Assembly (NCBI GenBank): GCA_051453625.1
Contig: JBOZIK010000001.1
Coordinates: 179,388,555-179,452,554, forward strand
Length of the DNA stretch: 64,000 nucleotides
From: Welwitschia mirabilis
Lineage: Eukaryota; Gnetophyta; Gnetopsida; Welwitschiales
Direction: 5' to 3'
The notes under the pieces: model-generated
Told to the model about the DNA's origin: nothing
The model's input: the letters and a program-made list of their open reading frames with translations, nothing else
Databases searched by the model: none
Translations under genes and position numbers: made by a program
In this document: one piece after another, positions 1-12,362 of the stretch
How the letters are laid out: each line of letters begins with the position of its first letter
Position numbering within the stretch: position 1 is the first letter of the stretch

Positions 1-1404
1 GCCCCATATCTACCATCATTGATTATCCTTTTGCTAATGGACATGAAATAAATGAATAAGATATGTTATTTTCTTAAATTTTTAGACTTTATCAACTACC
101 ATTTCATAAAAACCTAAGAAGAATACCTAAACTAGATATGTTTTAAATTTAGTCATCATATTTCATCACTATCTAAGATAATCTTCCACTGGAATATATT
201 TCTTAATTTCATCACAAACATGTTGAGGTTATTTAATCATTATTCTTAGTCTAATATAGGTCTTGTAGATAAATTACAAGACATAATTTAGTTTAATTAA
301 TTTAAATTTCCTAAATTTCAATGATATAAAATTATTTTTATCTTTTAAATTTGTAATTCATTCTATGATAGGAATACCTACAATAAGGATCTTCATATCT
401 CATATAGTTTGGGCATATAAGTTAGGTGATACATAGTAAACATAGTAGTCTTTAGAAATTTGAGTTGCATATCTCATCTACTAACTTTGCTATAATATTA
501 TTATAAGTAGTAATCCATTAAAATATTTTGATTTTTTAAGATCTACAACCTACAAAAATTAACTTGATATCTTTAGAAAGAAAGTGAATACATGTAAATC
601 TTATTTATATATGATGTACCTAGTTTCCCTTTTTTTGACTTTTACTAGTTTTTCTTCTAAATAAAAGATAAATATTATTATTTCTTACACCAATTATGTC
701 TAATACTTTTCTTTGGTTGTTTAATTGATGGAAGTATTATACTCTATTTAGAAGATTTTGCATTTGAAGTTTTTAATGCCTTGATTGGCATACTAAGTGA
801 CCCTTAGCAAAAGTAAATTCTTTGGATATCATGGTGTTGGACTTTACTTTTGATTCTATCATACTTTACTTTAGGAAAAAGGTTTAATAATGAAAACTTT
901 CTCTTTGAAAATTTCACTATGATTTTCTTTCCCTGCTTATTCTTAAAATGGAACTCATACCTTTTATATCAAGAAGATATCATACATTTTAGGATGCAAA
1001 ACCTATATAATTAGGCCTTTCACATAAAATCAGTCTCTAAGCAAGTGAAATGTTCATGTAATATCAAGTTTCACTATCCTATATTGTAGAATATTATGTT
1101 AATCTTTATGTAGTTTAGTAGCATAAGGACATGACATATTTCAAACATGTCCCTCATACTAGCTTTTCTAACGTATTATCTACAAAGCATTACATAGTCT
1201 ATGATGTACATAATTCTACATAACATATTTCCTTTTATTAAAAGTCATGAACTTTTATTTTATTAATCATTATCACATTGCTTTTTGTTTTAAAGGAAAA
1301 TAAAGGAAAAACAACTAAGAATGCCTATGAGTCTTTTTATTGATAAGAAAAATCATTATATTATAATTGATAATTAAAGGAAAATTCTATTAAATATTTA
1401 TAAT

Positions 1405-1860
1405 ATTAGGATTTTAAGCCAAATATTATGCTTAGGCTCTTATATAGAGTCTCAGTCTAGTAAAGGAGCATTATCACTTGTAGTTAATTTACACATTGTA
1501 ATTGAAAATATAAGGTAAGATTTGTTTCAAAATGAGAAACTAAGACATGTAGTTAAATGGAGGATGGAATTTAGAGTTTCAATCTTGACTTGGATTAAAA
1601 ACCTAATCCTATTCAAAGGACTTGAGTCCTTGAATATTATATGAAAGTAGGTTCATTTGCCTAATAGATAATAAAGCTATTATTTTTGTTGTATGTATTT
1701 CTCTCTACCTTTGAGGTTTTCACACTATAAACCTACATATCTTATATCTTTTCTTATTCTTTTTATTTTTTACTCTTTCATTTTTAATTGTTCTTATTAC
1801 TATTACTACATATAAACTCTAATTATTTTTAATAATTGATTTTGAAGGATTAGATTTTGA
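1405..1860 (+). repeat. LTR-like block 1 of copy A1
   Basis: It begins near 'attaggattttaagcc' and ends near 'taataattgatt'. It shares the order of landmarks seen in the other LTR-like blocks (3263, 6451, 8372, 10290, 15427, 17317, 19236): a 'taaatggagg' box, a 'gattaaaacctaatcc' box, a direct 'cttgcacattat' box and a final 'attgttcttattactatt' box. Boundaries are approximate and no target-site duplication was found. Confidence 0.5.
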
Positions 1861-1979
1861 TCACCAAATTTTGATGAATATTTAAATAAAAAGGTAAAAA
1901 TGTTGAATCTAGCTTTTTTTTTTACCCTGGTTGATCTCTTGTGATTTTATCTAGAGACTGAAGCAAATCTCTAAGGATG

Positions 1980-2710
1980 TGTAAATTAAGCTTGAAGAAA
2001 CTACAACTTCTCTAAGAGCTATGCCTGATTTTATTTCCTTTCTTTGTAGATTCTTGATCAAGGAGATCTATAAATCTAAATACGATATTATTAAAATTTT
2101 TATTGGAAGGAACTATGATTTACAAAAGATAAAAGTCACTAATCTATTATATGAAAAAGGATGGAATACTAAACTTTTTTTTTAAAAAAATTCTTTATCT
2201 GATCAGGAATTATTAAGGTTTATTAAATGATACTCAAATTAAATTCTAAGTGCATTATTGATTTAATTTTAAGGAAGTAATAAGAAGAACAAATACTATA
2301 GTACTATTAACGAAAATGAAGATTTATCTCTAAGAAACAAATGAATGCAATAGGATTCAGATTCATAAAGAGCCTTGTCCAATGGATACATAAGAATCTA
2401 AGAAGAAATTGGATTTTAGAATAATTTTATTTTATAATGGTATGTCCAAAATTAGTAGGCTACAAGGTCTTATGTTATTTAATGCTTGTTAACCTTGTTA
2501 GGTGTATTACTAGAAAGTGAGGGTTATGTAATAATAGATATGAAGTTGTTAGTATTCTTAATATGCATAAATGATGATGTTCTATGGCTAGTGAATCTTT
2601 ATCTCAAGTTGAAGTACTATATTTAGGTAAAGGCAAAAATAACAAAAAGAAGTAAAACTCAATTTGATAAAAATGCAACATCAAATAACATGTAAATAAA
2701 GATTATTCAC
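1980..2710 (+). pseudogene. Decayed copia-type gag, copy A1
   Basis: The frame near 2090-2160 reads a copia Gag-like signature (IFIGRNYDLQKIKVTNLL), comparable with the family's pattern of Asn-Tyr, then Trp-Lys-x-Lys-Met, then Leu-Leu. A zinc-knuckle remnant lies at 2665-2706: the first Cys is now TGA, the second Cys (2674-2676) and the His (2689-2691) remain, and the last Cys is Tyr (TAT, 2704-2706). Many stops and shifts lie between. In copia elements Gag packages the RNA. This copy cannot make protein. Confidence 0.55.
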
Positions 2711-3262
2711 TACTTCTCCATGATCATGTTTCTTAGTCTAAAACCAAGTCTTTCAAACAAGAGTGAATTTTTTTTTTTGGAGGATTATCCTCTTTGATGC
2801 TTTTACATTGAATTATGATATATTATTCTTGCATAATAACAAATTATTGATGAAAGTTATATAGTATTTATTCTTTGTTTTATTATAGTTTTTTATTAGT
2901 AGGTGCAAATTTTTATACTAATGAAGATGTTTACAAAAACTACTCCTATTTAACTTCTCTTAAATTGCATTGATATTATGTGAGGTTTATTTTCAAAATT
3001 TAATTTGAGATCTTTATATGTTGAATAATTTTAGAAGGCCTTAGCTCTAGTGCTAAAATAAACTATTTCATGAAGAGCATCCAATGATTATTATTAGCTC
3101 CTATCTCTTATTCATCATGATCTATTCTATTTCACTCTATAGTATTATGATATCAAATGAAATTTAGAAGAAATTGAATAAGATCCTTCAATAGTAAAGA
3201 TGAGATGAACATTCTAGTTTCTTCACATCAATGAAGAAGATAGATTTATGTTTGAGTATAAG

Positions 3263-3624
3263 GTTAATAGGTTTGAATCTAAATTTGGTATTTGAGATCT
3301 TAATTATGTTTTAATCCTATGAAAGAAAATTAATCTATAAAGCAAGAACGATAAATAAATGAGATGAAAAGACATGAAATTAAATGAAATATGAGGATTG
3401 GAGCTTTAATCTTGGCTTAGATTAAAATCCTAATACTATTTAAAAGGCTTGGATCATTACACATTATATGGTAGTGAGTCCATTTTCATAATAGATAATG
3501 AAGCTATTTAGTTTTTCATGAATATGTCCCTTGATATTTTAGGATTTTATCATATAGATTTTCATGTCTTATGAATTTTCTTTTTCCCTTTTTTTCCTAA
3601 TTTTATACTATTTAATTCTTTACT
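3263..3624 (+). repeat. LTR-like block 2 of copy A1 (cut by gap)
   Basis: It matches 8372-8800 and 17317-17745. The block starts just after a degenerate polypurine segment and is truncated by the assembly gap at 3625. Confidence 0.45.
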
Positions 3625-3724
3625 NNNNNNNNNNNNNNNNNNNNNNNNNNNNNNNNNNNNNNNNNNNNNNNNNNNNNNNNNNNNNNNNNNNNNNNNNNNN
3701 NNNNNNNNNNNNNNNNNNNNNNNN
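3625..3724. other. Assembly gap, 100 N
   Basis: Run of 100 N. It lies inside an LTR-like block, and the sequence after it is not the expected continuation seen in the sister copy at 8700. Confidence 0.99.
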
Positions 3725-4920
3725 TTTATTTATTTCTTCTGATTATTTCTTTCTCTTATTTCTTTTAACCATATACTTAAATTTATGGATTCAAAAAAAG
3801 TTAAAAAGGAATAAGAAACTACTCCATCCACATCACATAACAATGATCAAGATAATCTTACAATATTAAAATATGCATTATAAAGAGAAAATAAACCTTG
3901 TAAATGAATAATAACATTGATTATCAAATATTCTTATATTTCTTTCTTTCCTATGCTTGGTTATAATTTAAGGCTTATGGTGAAAATTCAATATTGCTTT
4001 TACTCTTCTTACTTTACATTTCTATAAGGAATTTTTTATTGCTTTTATTCTTCTCAAACTACATTATCAAAAAAAATTTCATTAATATTTAATGTATGTA
4101 AGTTCTTTTAATTACTAATTAATATGTAAGAATTCATTTTTTGAGTGTGCTAGTTGAAGAATAAACCTAAAGAAAAATCTAAAATCTCATTATATTCTAA
4201 AAAATCCTAATTGGTCTATTAGGTAGAAGTTGTATATATTTGAAAAGGTTAAAAGATGGATTCAATAAAATGTTCTAAACTGCTTGCATAGAATTTGAAG
4301 ATTTCATATGAGCTAAGAGTATCTACATTCCATTTTTCATTTGAAAAATCTTATTAAGAATATTTTAGAACTCATTTCTTTCATTTTCAATAATGTTTAA
4401 TAAGCATAATATATAGGTGTAAGCTTTCTTAAGAATATTAAATTATATACCTATTTCAATTTTAAACTAATGAAATTCCATTCTTTTACTAATTAATCCA
4501 TGAATTGTAGATAAATTTATGACATTGACATATTATAAATCAAAGTTAGTGGACATCCTCTTATTTTTTTTAAGTAAAACAATTTTACCCTCTGTGCTAA
4601 ACCATAATTATAAGGCACATCATGTTTGACCATGCATTAGGTTTGTTTATATGACACTGAAGCATACTTTACTGAATATTCAATTTTTTAACTACTACTT
4701 TTCTCTTAGTAAAATAAATCTATATCATGTATGATCTCTAATACTATTTTTGTGAACTTCATTTCTATATCACCTCTAGTCTTTTGAATAATAGACAATG
4801 GCTTCACCATAGACCATTAGATCATTTTCTATAAGAAACTCTTTACAATACCTTTCATCTACAATAATATTATAAATTTCCATATTGAATTATTATAACT
4901 TTTAAAGTTGAAAGTTAAAA
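3725..4920. other. AT-rich DNA without recognisable feature
   Basis: No gene, RNA or repeat boundary was recognised. A short open frame crosses the preceding N run and is not supported. Confidence 0.6.
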
Positions 4921-5507
4921 AGTGCACCATATCTACCATCATCGATTATGCTTCTACTAATGAACATGAAATAAATGATCAAGACATGTAATTTTTTTAA
5001 ATTTTTAGATTTTAGTAACTACCATTTTACAAAAAGTAATCAGTAAGAAGAATACATCAACTAGATAGATTTTCAATTTATTTATCATATTTCACCACTA
5101 TCTAAGATAATCTTCCACTAGAATATATTTCTTAATTTCATCACAAATATTTTGAGGTGGTTTGATTATTATTCTTAGAGTAATATAGGTCTTATAGATA
5201 AATTATAGAACATAATTTAGCTGTAATGAATTCAAATTTCCTAAACTTAAATGGTAGAAATTTATTTTTATCTTTTAAATTTGTAATTCATTCTATCATA
5301 AAAATACCTAAAATAAGGATCTTCATATCTCATATAGTTTGGGCATATAAGTTAGGTTATCCATAGTAAAAATAGTAGTCTCTAGAAATTTAAGTTGTAT
5401 ATCTCATCTAGTAATTTTTTATATAATATTATTAGAAGTATCAAACCATTAAAATATTTTTATTTTATAAGATCTACAACCTACAAAAATTAACTTGATA
5501 TCCTTAG

Positions 5508-5735
5508 AAAGAAAATGGTGATATGTAAATCTTATTTGAATATGATGTGCCTAGTTTTCCTTTTTTTTTTTTTGGACTTTTATAAGTTTTCCTATGAAAT
5601 AAAATATTAATATTATTANNNNNNNNNNAAAGAAAATGGTGATATGTAATTCTTATTTACATATGATGTACCTAGTTTTCATTTTTTTGGACTTTTATAA
5701 GTTTTCTTATCAAATAAAATATTAATATTATTAGT
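5508..5735. repeat. Diverged 110-bp direct duplication around a 10-N gap
   Basis: The segment starting 'aaagaaaatggtgatatgta' just upstream of the gap recurs immediately after it at 5629, with a few differences, including the length of a T run and 'gaatatgatgtg' against 'acatatgatgta'. This is either a true tandem duplication or two alleles placed in series. Confidence 0.75.
5619..5628. other. Assembly gap, 10 N
   Basis: Ten N between the two copies of the 110-bp repeat. Confidence 0.99.
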
Positions 5736-6450
5736 TCTTATATCAATTATGTCTAATAGTTTTGTTTTGTAGTTTAATTAGTGGAAGCATTATACTCTAT
5801 CTAGAATATTTTGCATTTGAAGTTTTGAATGCCTTGATTAGCATACTAAGTGACACCTAGAATAAGTAAATTCTTTGGATATCATGGTGTTGTACTTCAC
5901 TTTTGATTCTACTATACTTTAGGAAAAAGTTTGATCATTAAAAGTCTCTCTTTAAAAATTTCACTATCATTTTCTTTTTCCTCTTTATTCTTAAAATGGA
6001 ACTCATACCTTCTATATTAAGAAGATACCATAAATTTTAGGATTCAAAACCTATATAATGTAAGACTTTCATTTAAAAGCAATATTTAACAAAGTGAAAT
6101 GTTCATGTAATATGTATTTCACTATCTTATATTGTAGAATATTATATTAAGCTTGATGTAGTTTAGTAGCATAAGGACATCACATTTTTCAAAGATGTCC
6201 CTCATACTAGCATTTTTTACATATTATCTACAAATCATTGCATAGTCTATGATGTACATAATTCTTCATGACATCTTTCCTTTTATTAAAAATTATAAAA
6301 TTTTATTCTATCAATTATTATTACATTGATTTTTCCTTTAAAGAAAAATAAAGAAGAAACAAGTAAGAATGCTTATGAGTCTCTTAGTTAATAATAAAAT
6401 CATTATATTATAATTGATAATTAAATAAAATTTCTATCAAATGTTTAAAA

Positions 6451-6880
6451 TAATAGGATTTTAAGCCAAATCTTATGCTTAGGCTCTTGTATCGAGTCTT
6501 AATCTTATAAAGGAGCATTATCCCTTGTAGTTAATTTACATGTTGTAATTAAAAATATAAATTGCAACTAAGACATGTAGCTAAATGGAGGATGGAATTT
6601 CTAGATTTAATATTGACTTAGATTAAAAGCCTAGTCCTATTTAAATGGCTTGGATTCTTGCACATTCTACAATAGTAGGTTCATTTGACTAATAGATAAC
6701 AGAGCTATTTTTTTTATGTATGTTTTTCCCTCTAACTTTGAGGGTTCTATAATCTAAACCTACATATCTTATATCTTTTCTTCTTATTTTTATTTTTTTA
6801 CTCTTTCATGTTTAATTATTCTTATTACTATTACTACACATAAACTTTAATTATTTGCAATAATTAATTTTAGAGGATTA
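6451..6880 (+). repeat. LTR-like block 1 of copy A2
   Basis: Counterpart of 1405-1860 and 15427-15865, with the same box order. Boundaries are approximate. Confidence 0.5.
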
Positions 6881-7009
6881 GGTTTTAATCACGATTTTTT
6901 AGTAAATATTTAAATAAAAAGGTAGTGCATAGGTCTAAAAATGTTGAATCTAGTCTCTTTTTACCTTATTTGATCTTTTGTTGTTTTATCTAGATATTAA
7001 ATATTTAAG

Positions 7010-7771
7010 GATGTGTAATTTAAACTTGGAGAAATTACAACTTCTCTAAAAACTATGCCTAATTTTATTTTCTTTGTTTATAGATTCTTGATTAAGGAAA
7101 TTCATGAATATAAATAAGATATTAAAAATTTGATTGGAAGGAATTATTATTTGCAAAAGATAAAAATCACTAATCTATTATATGTGAATGGATGGGATAT
7201 TACAATTTTTGGAAAATGTTTTTCTTTATCTGATCAAGAATTATTAAGGATTCATTAAATGATACTAAAATTAATGTATAAGTGCATTATTGATTTAATT
7301 TTAAGGAAGTAATAACAAGAATAGATATTAATAGTGCTATTAAAGAAAATGGATATGTGTTTCTAGGAAACAAATGCATGAAATAAGATTTATCTTAATA
7401 AAAAGCTCTATCCAATGGATACATAAGAACCTAAGAAGATATTGGATTTTAAAATAATTGTATGTCATAGTGGTAGATCTAAAATTAGTAGATTACAATG
7501 TCTTATGTTATTTAATGCTTATTAACCTTATTAGGTTCCTTGCTAGAAAGTAAGAGTTATGTAGTAATAGTGATTAGTGTCAATACCTTTATAGCCATTA
7601 CCTATATGAAGTTGTTAGTGTTCTTAATATGCATAAATAATGATGTTTTAAGACTAATGGATATTTATCTTAAATTTAAGTACTATATTTAGGTAAAGAC
7701 AAAATAACATAAAGAAGTAAAAATCAATTTGATAGAAATGCAATATCAAAGAACATGTAAATAAAGATTAT
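7010..7771 (+). pseudogene. Decayed copia-type gag, copy A2
   Basis: Aligns to 1980-2710. The zinc-knuckle remnant is at 7730-7771: the first Cys is TGA, the next codon is TAG, the second Cys and the His are kept, and the last Cys is Tyr (7769-7771). The same TGA in place of the first Cys occurs in all three A copies, so that lesion predates the duplication. Confidence 0.55.
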
Positions 7772-8371
7772 TCACTAGTTATCCATGATGATGTTTCTTA
7801 TTATAAAACCAAGTCTTTAGGACAAGTATGCATTTTTTTAATGGATGATGATCCTATTTGATGCTTTTACATTGAATTATGATATATTATTCTTACATCG
7901 TAACAAATTATTAATGAAAGTTATACAGTCTTTTATTCTTTGATTTATTATAGTCTTTACCAGTACGTACAAATTTATATACTAATGAAGAAGTTTATAA
8001 AACTATTTCTATTGAACTTCTCTTAAACTGCATTGATATTATGTGAGACTTATTTGCAAAATTTGATTTGAGATCTTTATATATTAAAGAATTTTAGAAG
8101 TCCTTAGCTCTAGTGCTAAAATAAACCATTAGATGAAGAGCAATTAATTATTATAATTGGCATCTATCTCTTATTCATCAATGATCTACTCTATTTTAGT
8201 TAGTTTAAATAAGGATCATTTAGGATTAGTAACGCTTGTTTTATTGTGTAGTATAATGATATCAAATGAGATGTAACATTAGAGGAAACTGGATAAGATC
8301 CTTTAATAATAAAGATGAGATGGACATTCTAGTTGCTTGACATTAATGAGGAAGATAGGTTTCTGTTTAAC

Positions 8372-8800
8372 TAGAATATTATTAGGCTTAAATCTAAATT
8401 TGGTATTGTACATCTTATATTATGTTTTCATGCTATGGAGGAAAATTAAAGTATAGAGCAAGACCTATAAATAAATGAGAGGAAAAGACATGAAATTAAA
8501 TGAAGGATGAGGACTAGGGCTTTAATCTTGCCTTAGATTAAAATTCTAATATCATTTAAAGGACTTGGATTATTTCACATTATATGGAAGTGAACCCATT
8601 TTCATAACAAATAATAAAGCTATTTATTTTTCCATGAATATTTCCCTTTATATTTTAGGATTTTATTACATAAATTTACATGTCTTGTGAATTTTCTTTT
8701 TTTCTTTTTTTTTTTTACTTTTCTACTATTTAATGGTTTGCTATTCTCATTATTACTACTATGCATAAGCTTTTATTTTCATAATAATTACTTTAGAATA
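8372..8800 (+). repeat. LTR-like block 2 of copy A2
   Basis: Sits between gag modules A and B, so the two modules share it. Landmarks match 3263-3624 and 17317-17745. Confidence 0.5.
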
Positions 8801-8963
8801 TTAGATTTTGAACCCTTTGATTTAGCAAATTCTTGAATACAAAAGTAGTTCAATAGTCTAGAGAAATTATAACTATGGTTTTTCACTCTATTTGATCTTT
8901 TTCTATCTTACATGAAGATTTAAATAAATATCTAAGGATACATATTTTAAACATATAATAATT

Positions 8964-9702
8964 ATGGATTTTATTAAAATCAAGATTCTTATTTTTTATT
9001 TTTTATATATTCTTGATTTAATGGGAGTTTTAAATGCAACTATGAATACTATTGGAAAGTTTTATAAAAGATATTATGACTTGTGAAAGATAAAAATCAG
9101 ATGTTTATTGTGTTAAAAAGGATAGGATGCTATAATAGGATGCTACTCTTAGTGGTAAATCTTTATTTTTATCTAATAAGAAATGTTTGAGAATTGATTG
9201 AAGAGCACTAAGCTTAGTCTATAGATGCATTTGTAATTTAATTTTTATTAACCTCTAAGAAGTAAAACTCATAACAAGATTATTAAAAAAGATGGATATG
9301 CATTTCTATGCCACAACTATATTCCAAATAAATTATTTTCATAAAAACCTTTATTGAATGAACATACATGAATTTAGGAAGCTTTTAGGTTTTTTGAAAT
9401 AATATAATGTTGCAGTACTAGATTTGAAAGCTATAGGTTTTAGGAATGCTTATAATCTTATTAGATGTCTTATTAGAAAGCTAGGGTTACATAATGATAG
9501 CATTTAGTGCTAATATCTTTACATCAATGAACTATGATAATTTTTTACTATTCTCATAACGAAGAAATAGAAACATTTTAAGATTAGTGGATGTTCATTT
9601 GAAATTGAGGCATTATATGTAGGTGGAGACTAAATGAATGAAAAGAAGAAGTAATAAATTTGCTATAAATGCAATAAGAAAGAACACATAAGGAGTTATT
9701 AT
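8964..9702 (+). pseudogene. Decayed copia-type gag, module B2
   Basis: From the ATG at 8964 the frame carries a copia Gag-like core near 9050-9120 (KRYYDL, a TGA where the family has Trp, then KIKIRCLL). The zinc knuckle at 9661-9702 reads CYKCNKKEHIRSYY, so CX2CX4H is intact and only the last Cys is Tyr (TAT for TGT, a G-to-A change). No protease, integrase or RT follows before the next LTR-like block at 10290. The module looks gag-only, although an internal deletion is equally possible. Confidence 0.6.
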
Positions 9703-10277
9703 TCACTGCTTGCACATGGTAGTGTTTTCTCCACTAAGGTTAATTTTTAAAGAAAGATTAACATTGTTGTTATGGAGGATGATCCTCTTTGATTTATTTA
9801 AGATGAGTCATGGTATATTCTCTTTTGTTCATGACATATTTCTAATGAAAATCATATAGTATCTTGTTATTTAGTTTGTATTTTTTTTAGTAGTAAAAGA
9901 TTTACAAACTTATGTATAATTTAATAAATCTGACAATTGAACTTCTCTTGAATAGTGTTGAGATTGCATTATGTTTGCTTTCATAGTTTAGTGCAAGATC
10001 TTCATTTGCTAAATGGATTTGAAAGGATCTATTTCTAGTGTTCAAAATAAACATTTAGTGAAAAGATTCTAGATGTTATACTTGGTAGTCAATTCTTCTC
10101 TACCATGATATAGCTTGTTTTGGTTAGTTTGGGTAAGGATGCTTTACATTTTTTAATGGTGATTTCAATTGGAATTAGCATGACAATAATATGAAATGCA
10201 ATATAACATTATTTAGTATTAAAGATCATATTCTTATTTCAAATTATTCATGTACATGAATAAGGTATATTTCCTTT

Positions 10278-10760
10278 CAAGTGGAATATTGTTAGTATTT
10301 GAAATCAAATCTTATGTTTAAGTTATTACGTTACGTTTTAATGTTACAAAGGAAGATTTACATATAAAGAAATAACTATAAATAAATTAAAGAGAAATAA
10401 ACCTAATTGAATGAAGGTTGAAATTGAGGATTTTAATCTTAGCTTGAGTTAAAACCTTTATCCTATTAAGAGGGCTTGGATCCTTTCACATATGAGGATG
10501 GCAAGTCCTTTTATATAATACATAATAGATTCTTTCTTCTTCTATGGGTTTTTACCTTTGGCTTTGAGGGTTCAACCATATCAATATACATTTCTTTTTC
10601 ATTTTCATTCCATCTCTAACCCTCACCCTTCCTCCCATCTACCCCCTTCTTCATGCCCCTAGAAGTTTCTTCTATTTTAGATTTGATTGTTCTTACTATT
10701 TCCACTATGCATAAACTCTAGTTTTCTTTAATTCAATATTCTCTCCCATTATCTTTATGA
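10278..10760 (+). repeat. Polypurine tract remnant and LTR-like block 3 (B2)
   Basis: 'caagtggaatattgttag' near 10279-10294 is a decayed form of the copia polypurine-plus-LTR start (CAAGTGGGAGATTGTT). The LTR would begin at TG 10290-10291. It ends near 'actatgcataaactctag', with pyrimidine-rich DNA following. Confidence 0.6.
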
Positions 10761-11232
10761 CTTAGTTTATCTTCTCAAATTTAGAGGTTTAGCAGGCCTT
10801 AATAAAGCTAGAGGAATTATAAATGTGTCAATTATTCAATATGTAGATATCATCTAACCATAATAAGTTAAGACTATTAGATTCTAACTATTTGTGGCCT
10901 TAAGAATCACTAGATAAAACTTTATTCATGCTTTCACACATTCTTCTAGCTATTTAGGGATGACATTATCATATTCATTACTCATAATAAAAGTTATTTA
11001 TCTTGAAGTTATTTGTATGACATATTCAATTAGTATGTCCTTAGGTTATTAAAAAAGACCTAGACTATCATAATATATATGCTCATTATAACATCTTCAT
11101 ATGCATATCTCATTTAAACTTGGTAAATGTTTTGTTTCTTATTCTCTATTTTATTTCTAAGATCTTTAACAAGATGGAATAAATAGAAAAACACAGAGAG
11201 AGAAAAAGAGTATATGTGTGTGTATATGTCTG

Positions 11233-11343
<111 letters not shown>

Positions 11344-11443
11344 NNNNNNNNNNNNNNNNNNNNNNNNNNNNNNNNNNNNNNNNNNNNNNNNNNNNNNNNN
11401 NNNNNNNNNNNNNNNNNNNNNNNNNNNNNNNNNNNNNNNNNNN
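11344..11443. other. Assembly gap, 100 N
   Basis: The gap begins inside the AG microsatellite, which probably caused the break in the assembly. Confidence 0.99.
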
Positions 11444-11822
11444 ACATCATTAAATAAAAATAACCAAAGGCTTACTAAAGAACTAGTTAAGATTCAACCA
11501 TTTAGTTCAAAATGCATCATTACAATAGTCTCATGATGAAGTTACTTGAACTAGTCAGGTTGGTTTATTACTACTAACCTACTATGTGTATAAATTATAG
11601 TAAGAGGAAATGGTAAAAGTAATAAAGCATGATAGAATTTAGATGAAATGTTGGATACTACTTATTTCTAAATAATATTAGTTATCTTAATTTATGTTCA
11701 TCTGCATTAAAAGGAATAAATAGAGATAATATTACTTTTTAAGTAATAAAGTATGCATACAGTGATACTCAAATATGATTTTCAACTTTATATTGAAATA
11801 TTAAGTTTTATATAAATATGAG
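11444..11822. other. AT-rich DNA without recognisable feature
   Basis: No gene or repeat boundary was recognised here. Confidence 0.5.
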
Positions 11823-12104
11823 CTAAGGCTTGTGTTCTCCTTTGTAAGTAGCACTATGGAGTATGAAAAATGCTGCTATGCCCTTTACAAGATAGTTGGA
11901 GTTCCCTTTATTAACCTTCTTGCCTTGTCTATTCCTAAAACATTGTGTCAAAAAGATCCCCACCTTTGATGGTGATCCTATTCTTATACCCTTAATTGCT
12001 TTTTCCCCCCATTCTTTACTCCTTAGGAATAGGTATATGGTTGGGATTTGTTACTGCTTCTTTGCCACCTCAACCTTGTCTTCCATCTTTATGCCACACG
12101 GCAT
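11823..12104 (-). pseudogene. Minus-strand coding remnant, possible last exon
   Basis: Read on the minus strand from the ATG at 12104, the frame (MPCGIKMEDKVEVAKKQ...) runs to a TAG at 11823-11825 with a single internal TAA, about 17 codons in, that follows CAG and would restore to CAA (Gln) by one C-to-T change. The residues are mixed and protein-like, with a Lys/Arg-rich stretch followed by a hydrophobic stretch (IAAFFILHSA). Just upstream is 'tctcattttag', a plausible splice acceptor. The large coding remnant at 12363-14290 lies in the same orientation about 260 bp further upstream, so this may be its downstream exon. The family was not recognised. The overlapping plus-strand frame at 11896-12120 is judged a shadow. 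Confidence 0.4.
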
Positions 12105-12362
12105 CCTGTACCTAAAATGAGATAATAAAATATACATACCAACCTACTAACATACTAACTAACTAACTAACTTATGTATACTAATTTTACTAGTAAATAA
12201 AAATTTCTATTGTTATTTAAAAGATATGATTAAGATAATAAAAACACTTTATTAATAAGCATAATTTACATTAAAGGTTATCCTTATTAGGTCCTCCAAG
12301 CTCAAGATTTTGTTAGTTTCTTAAGAAATAAATAATTATATACAAAAGAAAGAAATGAAAAA

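Larger units (their letters stand above)
1..3624 (+). mobile_element. Composite Ty1/copia-like gag-only element, copy A1 (partial)
   Basis: This stretch is repeated, with scattered differences, from 4921 and again from 14406. It holds an unidentified left part (1-1404), an LTR-like block, a decayed gag module with a zinc-knuckle remnant, and the start of a second LTR-like block cut by the gap at 3625. No reverse transcriptase or integrase motif was seen between the two LTR-like blocks, which are only about 1.4 kb apart. By eye, A1 and the copy at 14406 are closer to each other than either is to the copy at 4921. Assignment to copia rests on the gag motif and on the polypurine/LTR junction kept in the sister copy near 19230. 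Confidence 0.6.
4921..8830 (+). mobile_element. Composite copia-like element, copy A2 (left module)
   Basis: Second copy of the unit at 1-3624, starting with the shared box 'catatctaccatcat'. It continues without interruption into module B2 (8800-10760), so the order is left part, LTR-like, gag A, LTR-like, gag B, LTR-like. A 10-N gap at 5619 interrupts a local duplication. The same composite order at 14406-19675 shows that the composite itself was duplicated. Confidence 0.6.

Noticed and set aside
1-1404. Possible minus-strand copia pol in the left part of family A
   Set aside because: A few protein-like words appear on translation, but no catalytic motif could be found in any of the three copies.
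3564-3869. 101-codon open frame
   Set aside because: One third of it is N, and the rest is low-complexity Phe/Leu/Ile from AT-rich DNA.
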